From Brienomyrus brachyistius (taxonomy: Eukaryota > Chordata > Actinopteri > Osteoglossiformes > Mormyridae): a DNA stretch of 64,000 bases. The notes under the pieces were generated by a model. That model saw only the letters and a program-made list of their open reading frames with translations, was not told the DNA's origin and did not search any database. The stretch lies in contig NW_026042742.1 of the NCBI RefSeq assembly GCF_023856365.1, forward strand, positions 42,960 through 106,959, written 5' to 3'. The translations under genes were made by a program, and so were the position numbers. Shown here one piece after another: positions 56,050-64,000 of this stretch. How positions within the stretch are numbered: the stretch's first letter is position 1; the number at the start of each line of letters is the position of its first letter.

Positions 56050-56290
56050 AACTAGGGATGTGCACCATTCAGAACTTATTTGAGAATGAAATTCTCAAAT
56101 ACGTATCCTAAAATTCAGGATTTTGAATACATATATGAACTTGAATTTCAGTTCATTTTGTTAATCTGAATTACATTTGAATTGTGGTTGAAAACAGGTT
56201 GTGGCATTGAAATTTATATTTGAATTTAAAGAAGAAGAACGAAAAAGGGTTTGGATTCAAATTCAAGTTCATATACGTACTGTAGGTGTA
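56050..56290. repeat. AATTCAAATT-rich repeat in NITR intron 2
   Basis: Starts CTAGGGATGTGCACC, then many GAATTCAAAT/TTGAATTT motifs, as in fish DNA-transposon-derived repeats. No coding. Confidence 0.4.
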
Positions 56291-56639
56291 GCTTTTAACT
56301 AAAATATGAACTTTAATTTAAATATGAATTATACATAAACACATTAACATTGTTATACATCATTGTTATAAAAATGTCGTTTTGTAAAGAATGAAATAAT
56401 GCAACATTTGAAGTGTCACCTAAAATAATAATTATACTGTCATTTTGTGCACCATGGTGGATCTGCTCATAGGAAGAGCTGAGTGTCTCTCCTTAAAAGT
56501 CAGTGTTGGCTGCAGTGACGGCAGTTTCTAACCTAAGAAACGTCCCAAACACTTTTCCTGCATCAAAAGTCAAACTAGTCCCTATTCCTGCCATGAAAGG
56601 TTCACATAATGTCACCGATACCTGAACCAACCATGTTTA

Positions 56640-56815
56640 TCAGAGGATGCCAACCCTTTGGCTGCAGCTTTCTCTGCACACGCTGAGAGAGTCTTCAGTG
56701 TAGCAGGAAAAGATTTCAGGCCAGAAGATTGCAAATTAAATCATGAAACCTTTGAAGATATTATGCTGAATAAATGTAATAATAATGAAAAATTAGCAAT
56801 GTGTATTGGAATAAA
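56640..56815 (+). pseudogene. hAT transposase dimerisation-domain remnant
   Basis: AHAERVFSVAGKDFRPEDCK and LNHETFEDIMLNKCNNNEKL follow the hAT C-terminal pattern (ERVFS-x-AG ... LE-x-L-x-N). Lies in the NITR intron, sense orientation. Upstream transposase is gone. Confidence 0.75.
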
Positions 56816-57811
56816 GCATAATTGTATTTGCCATGACGTTTTGCTTTTCGCTGTAGTGCTATGGTTGAACGGAAAAACTTACTTTTGTGTGCATAAGAAA
56901 ATAAATAGGAGGAACTACGAAACCAAGTAATTCCTTTTACTATGTATACTTTTTCTTTAATGTTAAAAGATAGACAAACTAGTAATGGGCAAACAGCTCT
57001 TCGGCTCTTGAATTAAATTATGCAGGTACTACAGCAAAATGCTCAAAAATACCAAAACACATCAAGAGCTAAATATGCAAAAACAATAAATACCTTCCTG
57101 TGGAAAAGGGGCAACATAAACCAAATGTAAAGTCACGAAAATCATGAAAATATAAAGTACACTTTACACACTTCATTTCTTTGAATTGAAATTAATTATA
57201 TTCATCTACCTTCATACATTAATACAAGACATTATATGATTATAATGTTTGTTATTATCATATAATTTTTATTTAGGTATTATGTAGGTGCAGTTAATGT
57301 ATAGTGTTACCTGATATATACTAATAAGCAGTAATACAATAAAAAGAGAGAAGAATGTCAGCTGTTCTCCAAGAAGTTACTGATTTCTTGGATGGCTAGA
57401 AGAACATCGATTCAGTTCCCAAAAATCTGTAAGAACAATTTTTGAGGATCTGTATTTTCCATTGTTATTCTCAAAGGGCTGTCATCATGACTATTTTGCT
57501 TTTCAGGTAAAGACTCCAACAGCAGGACTGTGGTACAGCAGCCTGTGTCTGACACATTGCAGCCAGGAGACTCTGTGAGCCTGCAGTGTACGATAGAGAC
57601 TGGGAGCTGTGCAGGAGAACACAGTGTTTACTGGTTCAGACATGGATCAGGAGAATCCCTTCCTGGAGTCATTTACAGCCATGGAAACAGCAGTGATGAG
57701 TGTGAGAAGAGCCCTGAGGCTGGATCTCCTACACGGAGCTGCGTCTACAGCCTCCCCAAGGGGAACCTCAGCCTCTCCGATGCTGGGACTTACTACTGCG
57801 CTGTGGCCATG

Positions 57812-57925
57812 TGTGGGGAGATGCTGTTTGGGAACGGCACATAGCTGGATATAGATGGTAACACCCAGTGTGGGGAGATGCTGTTTGGGAACGGCACACA
57901 GCTGGATATAGATGGTAGCACCCAG
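57812..57925 (+). repeat. 57-bp tandem duplication of J-like end and splice donor
   Basis: Copies 57812-57868 and 57869-57925 each carry GAGATGCTGTTTGGGAACGG and GATATAGATGGTA, so each has a J-like motif and a GT donor. The first has ...GGCACATAG, the second ...GGCACACAG. 57 bp keeps frame. Confidence 0.95.
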
Positions 57926-58050
57926 TGTGGAGAGTATATCTGCTTCAAAGTTTTATTTAGCTTATTCTGCTATTAAGACATTTATTTCTTTTTTTAATGT
58001 AATGAATTTTCTAATTTAAGTGCTTAAATTAAATTACACAGATGTTAATT

Positions 58051-58240
58051 TAATAATTATCCATCCATCCATCCATTTTCCAAACCGCTTATCCTATTGG
58101 GTCGCGGGGGGTCCGGAGCCTAATTTAATAATTATTTCAAATATTAATATCCATCCATCCATCCATTTTCCAAACCGCTTATCCTATTGGGTCGCGGGGG
58201 GTCCGGAGCCTAATTTAATAATTATTTCAAATATTAATAT
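58051..58240 (-). repeat. Tandem 90-bp duplication of a SINE tail in NITR intron 3
   Basis: Two copies (tails at 58061 and 58151) of the last ~60 bp of the ATGG-tailed SINE plus TAATTTAATAATTATTTC. The first insertion is framed by AATTTAATAATTAT on both sides, so a very short 5'-truncated SINE was then duplicated. Confidence 0.85.
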
Positions 58241-59338
58241 AAATTGTTAAAATGCAAAATACTAGAAGTTCATGTTAAAAATGGACTATTTACAAAACAA
58301 CTGCTGTAATGTGTTATCGATTTGATCTTTAACTAATGTAATGTAAGCAAATGGGAAATGTGTCTCTATATCATTATGCTGAAATCTATCTCTTTGTTAC
58401 AGGCTTTCAGAAGCTGCTGGATCCTCTTCACTCTGGCTTGCTGATAGTTTTATCTTGCAGCATTATTCTGAACGTTGCTCTCATTTGTATAAGATGTAAA
58501 CTGACCTGTACACACTGTGCAGGTACGCTGCCCGGCTTTATGCACTCAGAAGGACAAAATGTAGATTTTAACAAATTATAGAAATATAAAATTGTTTTAT
58601 GATAGATAACATTTTCATATTAAAACCACTCTTGCAGGTAATACAGTTTTAAAATCCATTATTAAATCTCACCTTATTTATATAAACCTTTTTGTACTGT
58701 AAGATTTACATTTTTGTATTATATCTTTCATATTTTGCAAAATCTATTGAAATATACATGTTGCAATAAGTTGCATATCAATAACTTTTATTACCAAGAT
58801 CTCCTTTATAGCAATTTTATTATATATGATATATGAGAACAAATGACACGTATCCAAACATGCACACTTAAATTGACAGAAGTCATTTTTACTTTCATTT
58901 TTGAGACAAAAAGGATGTTGATTGCTTGAAAATTCGGAATGTTATCTGACCACGGTATGATACCGTGCGAAATTAAATAATATATTGATGTGTTATATAT
59001 TTTAAACAGATGAAAAGAACAGTGATATATCAAAAGTGGAATGGTCACGCAAGCAAGTATGTAATAAATATTTCAAATTACAAATCGTCAGTAAAACAAA
59101 TGAACCTCAGACTGATTTCCATCCTGGGATCAGCATTTTAAGTGCTATTTGTGAAAATAGGTAATAGCAAACCGATTTGATCCATCCAATTCTGCCATCT
59201 TTGTCTCCACAGTGCCATGACGAGGACACACTGAATTACGCTGCCCTGAACCTTAAGAAGCCAAAACCCAGGAGACAGAAGAAAGACGGGAATAATGACA
59301 CTCTGTATTCTGACCTCCGCTACAGAGATTATGAATAA

Positions 59339-59920
59339 AGATGCTTCTCATTCATGTCAGTCACACAGAGTGTTCAGGGTGTAGCTTTAATAATGTTCAG
59401 AGGAGGGCAGGGGAGCCAGTGCTTCTGAGACTGAATCACGGGATTTTACGGAGCACCGGTGCTGAGTTTGGTGTCAGTGTGTTTGGGGCGCATTTTTACT
59501 GGAAGTGCAAATGTTCAAGCCAGACTGGGGGCTGAGGGAGGGGGAGAGGGGAGCCACAGAGATTATTTCTTCATGGCATGGGGGGGAATAAGCGGCTTTA
59601 ATGTTGTGGAAAGGCTGAGTTGCTGCAATCAGTTCTTTGATGTCACACATGCTTACTTGTCTCCCTTGTGTACCATGCTGAATGGTTTGGGGCAAACGCA
59701 CAGGGACTGATCGATTATATTAAACAGATGAAAGAAACTGAATGAAAATTTCAAGTGTTCTTAAATTACGTTTTTCATTTAATTGTGTGTTCTGGATGTA
59801 TTTTTGAGTATATACATGTACCTGTATATGTACCTGTATATATACCTGTGTCGTTAATAACGATGTGGATAATTAAGAAAGAGGAGTTTTGTTTCTTGCT
59901 CCCTGTCTTGTTACTTGGCT
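59339..59920. other. 3' flank of NITR, no gene recognised
   Basis: AATAAA overlaps the NITR stop codon (59335-59340), so the polyadenylation signal could be very close. No recognisable coding sequence after it. Confidence 0.4.
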
Positions 59921-59924
59921 CACA

Positions 59925-60032
59925 AACATACACACACATAGACACACACACAAACATACACAGACACACAAAAACAGACACACATAGACACACACACACA
60001 CAAACACACATGCACACATGCACACACACAGC
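59925..60032. repeat. CA-rich microsatellite
   Basis: Interrupted (ACAC)n with CATA, CAGA and CATG interruptions. Confidence 0.9.
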
Positions 60033-60239
60033 TACGGCTCTGTAAGAACACTACCATGCTCTTTTGTGTGAGTGGGGTGGGGGGGTGTTAAATAAGATGA
60101 AAATGACAATGGCTGTACTTTTGTTATGTCAGTTGTGTTTCTATAGTCATTGTATCATATTCCACAAGCTTTTTATTCTACAAGATGTACAAGCCAGTCA
60201 GTGTATTCAGTGGGGTGTTCAGGAGTCATTAGGTTCTGA

Positions 60240-60415
60240 AAAATGTCTTGCATTTAAAACATAATGTACTTTTGAATACTTAAGTATTTTTAGATGCAAA
60301 TACTCCAGTACTTTAACTGAAGTAAAAAATTAACTGAAAAACTTTGAGTATTATTTGACGAGGAGTATCTATACTTAACTCAAGTAGTGAAGTTGTGTAC
60401 TTTGTCCACCTCTGT
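60240..60415. repeat. MITE-like repeat
   Basis: GTACTTTTGAATACTTAAGTA ... TACTTTGTCCACCTCTGT is a common fish short repeat (ends like ACAGAGGTGGACAAAGTAC). Partial. Confidence 0.5.
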
Positions 60416-61394
60416 CCAAAAGTGACATACAGCTGTAAGCTGTTTGGGTTTGTTTGTCTGCTGAGTGCTTCTCTGCAGTGCTGCAGATGTTTCCACTGGT
60501 TAGATGCAGCTCAGGAAGACTGACCCACTGACTGCACTGTGCTGGACTCACTTTGCAAAGAGTAAAAACCACACAGACAGAACAATATCTGCTTCTTGTA
60601 AGACCCTGTTTCCTCTCTACCTCACCCAGGTCACGCTTTCAAGTATTCAGCCTAAGTTATTTTATCCAAACAAGCCACCATTATTATTCATGCAGCTGGA
60701 CATTTGACTGGAGCACATGATTGCTACATATCACTACTGTACATGGAACGGAATGTACAGTTTTCACAACAGAACTTTAGAAAAGCAAAATTCTCATCAG
60801 TCCACATCTCTAACCACCACACATCCTAGGGCTCCCATTTATAATGGTACATTTTTGTTTTATTCACATTCTTTTTCATCACACAGATAAACACCATCCA
60901 TTAATCTTACAGCATGTATCCTGGTCAGGGTGATGGGGACGACACCACCTATATCGAGTGTGATTTAAGGCCAAGACCTTAAAAGGGAGAGTCAAGACTG
61001 AGGCTTGTTACAAGAGCAGTGGGGCACAAAACAACAAACAACATCATTATGAATGTAAAAAGAAATGGATGTATATATAAATATAGGGTAATAATAGAAA
61101 CAAAAAATAAGAATATATTACATACAGAGGAATATTATAGGAATATTAAAATTAACTTATACACAATCCTTAACTTATACACAATCCTATTGCATGTAAC
61201 ATTATTGCTCATGTGCCAGATATTAGCCTCCCAAAGGAAGCTGCCACACAGGGCATAATGCACTGGCTCAATGCAACACTGCACATCAGTGAATAAGGAG
61301 GAACAATATTGCAGATCAGCAGCAGATAGAAACTGTATCAGAAGACAGTGAACAGGGGAAAAGTTCAATGAGCAGAGTGCAGATTATAAAGCCT
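60416..61394. other. No gene recognised
   Basis: Spacer. An 18-bp tandem pair (CTTAACTTATACACAATC) lies at about 61153-61190. Confidence 0.5.
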
Positions 61395-61830
61395 GACTGC
61401 TGTGGGGCCAATGACCTGCGGTACCGTTCTGTCACACGCCGGGTGTCTGAGTCTCTTACTGAAGGAGCTGCCCTTACGGGCCTCCATAGTCTGCTGGGGG
61501 GGTGAGAGGTGTCACATAAAATTGATGACAGCCTTGTTATCAGCCTGCTCTCATCCATCTACTCTACAGTGCCAAGGGACGCTCCTCCCTGATGATGAGA
61601 GGAGTCTAAGCATGTGGACATTTGGGATAATGTGAGTTCAGAACTGGATGGTCAGCTGTACGACTTCCAGTCTGTAGGCAGACTCATCACCTTCAGTTAT
61701 GATGGCAAACACAGTAGTATCACCTGCAAAATTCAGGATCTTCACTGGAGCAGCAGTGATTTGTGTAGAAATTGAAGAGAAGAGGGAGAGCACAGAGCCT
61801 GGAGGAGCTCAGTGCTGAGGGTCAGCGTGT
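61395..61830 (-). mobile_element. L2/Maui-type LINE RT, antisense, decayed
   Basis: The plus strand shows the typical antisense text of fish L2 RT (CTGACTGCTGTGGGGCC, TTCAGTTATGATGGCAAACAC, GAGGGAGAGCACAGAGCCTGG). On the minus strand this corresponds to RT motifs broken by stops. Confidence 0.5.
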
Positions 61831-63060
61831 CTGATGTGTGCTGTAAGCATACAGATGTCCTGCATTTGTGGAACATTTTGTTTGTGCTGCTGTTTATATG
61901 TGTTGTTGACGCTGCAGTCAGTAATTTTCCACTAGCAGTCTCACCTCTGCATTTTACAGGAAGACTGACCGACTGAGAGCAGGGTGTTTGTGTCTCTCTT
62001 CTCAGTGAGCGAAAACCACACAACCATCAGGTCCTCAGCTCAGGCCCACTGCTTCACTAGAAAAACCACAAAGGGTATTTTTATCTAAAGTGGGTGAGCA
62101 AGTGAGATGTTATTGACAGCATGAATTTGTCTACTAACATTTTAAATTCAAACCTAAAAAGCAGTATGTCCAGGATGTCAGTAATTACATTTAGTCAGTA
62201 TGAACAATTTGGGTGCAATAATATAGAATAATGTAGAATTTTGCATAATTCAGTTAATACCAGTAAGATACGATCATTAACACTATAAGGTCATGTTGCT
62301 GAATCTCATTGTTAAAGTTAAATGAATCTACGCATTTTTATACACACAAGACTGTGCTTAGTTCATCTTTCAGTCAAAATCACACAGTGAGGCAAATCTG
62401 ACCATCTTAATTGTTTTTGCTTGTGTGGAATGGCATCCCATGCAGGCCTGTGCTCTGTGCTTCCTGGGACAGGTCCCACCCTCTCCAGACCCCGATGAGA
62501 ATTAGTAGTCGCTGGATAAAAGATTGACAAAAGATAAAAATACAAAAGTCATTCTTGCTGTCTAACCTCTGATTACTGCATGACATTTCTGATTTCTGAT
62601 AACTGATAAGTAGAAAATATGTTTAGTCTCTTGCTTGGTGGTAAGAAAAAAGGAGAACCACAAAGAGCACAGTCATTTTCAAGGTTATTTCTCACTGGTC
62701 AGTGTGAAAGGCTGCGTCATTAATATAACGCCGGGCTCAGCACAGTGACTGCACCTGCGCTGCACTGTAGAACACAAGCCAGGCTGCAGACCATCAGCCC
62801 TGAAAGTTAAAACAGGACTCGTATGTGTGTCATGTGGTGTTTAATAAAAATTTACAGGACAGAACATAGTGGATTCAGTTTCCTTTGCTCTTACACTCCC
62901 AGTCCAAAGTGTGGCCACGACTGCTGTCAATGCATCTGTCTCTTTTTTCACCTTAATTTTTCACCTGTGTTATTCACCTTAATATCAAAAGGCTCCAAAG
63001 CAGTACAGTAATGCAGAACAAATATTGTAACTAACAAGGAAGTGGGGAGGTAATGGACAG
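61831..63060. other. No gene recognised
   Basis: Spacer. A degraded repeat-like GGGACAGGTCCCACCCTCTCC stretch lies near 62460-62510. No supported gene. Confidence 0.45.
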
Positions 63061-63975
63061 AAGTGTTGGTTTTTGGTAACTCCACTCCTCTGACCTCCAC
63101 TGTAATTTTAGGTTCCTTGGAACAATATTGTAAACCAGTCATCACACATCACACACATAAAGTCGACACCAACCTTAAGTTTGACACTCAGATAAGGTTA
63201 GTTGTCAAGTCAAGCTTTTTACAATTGAGGCAGTTGGCCAAAATAAAGCCAATTCTTTCTAGGCAGCACTTTGAGACAGTAATCCACTCTTTTGTCACTA
63301 CTAGTTTGGACCACTGTAACGCCCTCTATGTTGGGGTTAGAGGCTCCACTATTGTTCACCTCCAGAAGGTTCAAAATGCTGCCGCACATGGAAATATGAG
63401 CATGTCTCCCCCATTTTAGCCTCACTCCACTGGCTGCCCGTACATTTTAGGATTCATTTTAAAATTCTGTTATTTGCTTTTAAAGCCCTCAGTGGTCTTG
63501 CTCCATCTGACCTCTGTGAGCTGCTTCACCCTTACACCCCCACCCGCTCTCTCAGGTCAGCTGATCAGCTGTTCCTGACGGTTCCTAAGACTCAGCGTGA
63601 GCTTAGAGGGGATCGAGCCTTTGCAGTCGCAGCTCCTAAAATGTGGAATGACTTGCCTTTTCACATTAGAGAGGAATCCCCTCTGTCCGTTTTTAAATCT
63701 CTTCTAATCTCTTCTCCTTCACCTTTGACACATTGTGAGATGTTAATTTTAATAGTAAATCTTATTTTAATCTTAGCCTTTTCTTTATTAATTAATTGAT
63801 TTTTTTAAATTTTTATTAATGGCCTTTTACTCACATTGAATGTTTTGGTTTTTATTAAATTTCTTTTACTTCGTTTTTAAGTGTGTGAATGTTTTTATTT
63901 ATTCCTTTGTGCAGCACTTTGGTCCATAAGGTTGTTTAAAGTGCTTTTCAAATAAAGAGCTGGATTGGATTACAT
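63061..63975 (+). mobile_element. L2-clade LINE 3' end
   Basis: VVKSSFLQLRQLAKIKPILS, HFETVIHSFVTTSLDHCNAL and LQKVQNAAA; after a short deletion LASLHWLPVHF, LFAFKALSGLAP, PTRSLRSADQLFLTVPK and WNDLPFHIR; then 3' UTR and a tail AATAAAGAGCTGGATTGGATT. 5'-truncated and frameshifted. A different L2 subfamily from 33600-34905. Confidence 0.85.
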
Positions 63976-64000
63976 TGGAAGATGGCTCAACAAATCTCTT

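Larger units (their letters stand above)
55061..59338 (+). pseudogene. nitr: Novel immune-type receptor (NITR), inhibitory type, premature stop in exon 3
   Basis: Six exons in consistent phase: 55061-55094 (signal peptide start), 55263-55610 (V-type Ig domain), 57507 to about 57862 (second Ig domain), 58403-58522 (transmembrane), 59010-59056, 59213-59338 (tail, stop TAA). V domain: SVTLTCFC, SDSAVYYCAA and a J-like FGNGTFVII, the NITR hallmark; the usual core Trp before KQ is Leu (TLFKQ). Second domain: VSLQC, VYWFRH, AGTYYCAVAMC and FGNGT. Transmembrane GLLIVLSCSIILNVALICI. Tail: LNYAAL (ITIM) and TLYSDL (ITIM/ITSM-like), which recruit SH2 phosphatases in such receptors. TAG at 57842-57844 ends the frame just after the second domain's FGNGT; a 57-bp tandem copy next to it has CAG instead. 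As read, it would make at most a soluble two-domain protein. Confidence 0.85.

Noticed and set aside
59755..60045. His/Thr-rich frame of 96 codons
   Set aside because: Mostly translated CA microsatellite.

Overview
This window looks like nuclear DNA of a ray-finned fish, most likely a teleost. The reasons are a novel immune-type receptor (NITR) gene with ITIM-type tail motifs, relics of fish-type transposons (Tc1/mariner, hAT, piggyBac, L2 and CR1 LINEs, Ty3/gypsy LTRs), a tRNA-derived SINE ending in ATGG repeats, and spliceosomal introns throughout. There are no bacterial operons, no CRISPR array and no rRNA. Repeats and transposons make up most of the sequence, and most open frames are fragments of them or shadows.

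Layout. 1-893 is a 46-bp minisatellite. 894-4225 holds a possible LTR and back-to-back LINE fragments. 4366-6553 is a four-exon chemerin-like (cystatin-fold) gene with a frameshift in exon 1. 6.6-9.4 kb has hAT and other repeat debris. 9.4-15.8 kb is a 219-276 bp AT-rich tandem repeat interrupted by a proline-rich retroelement tail with an LTR piece and by an internally deleted Tc1 element. 16-20.5 kb has a mariner-like end, a lysine-rich minus-strand exon with a classical promoter, a gypsy integrase fragment and a SINE. 21.35-26.24 kb is a composite tandem array whose modules carry tRNA-like sequences (five Glu/TTC-like on the minus strand, two Leu/TAA-like on the plus strand) inside or beside a MITE. 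26.2-29.1 kb has a Tc1 end and a multi-exon transposon-derived gene relic with a clean hAT MITE in one intron.

29-47 kb is dense in SINEs, L2 and CR1 LINEs, two inverted piggyBac copies with TTAA at both outer ends, gypsy integrase pieces and a 0.75-kb inverted repeat. 47.56-49.55 kb carries the last three coding exons of a Brachyury (tbxt) gene with intact splice phases, broken by one nonsense codon and by a solo LTR with a 5-bp target-site duplication. 50-54.7 kb has a possible micro-gene, a broken integrase-like gene, an LTR-like region with a perfect 36-bp inverted repeat, a hAT MITE and a SINE. 55.06-59.34 kb is a six-exon NITR gene (signal, V domain with a J-like motif, second Ig domain, transmembrane segment, ITIM tail) with a premature stop inside a 57-bp tandem duplication. 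59.4-64 kb is microsatellite, LINE and MITE remains, ending in an L2 LINE.

The three host-type genes (chemerin-like, tbxt, NITR) do not form a pathway. Each carries at least one disabling lesion as read here, so they are either pseudogenes or alleles/assembly errors that need a second read source. Family assignments rest on recognition of motifs and exon phases, not on database searches.
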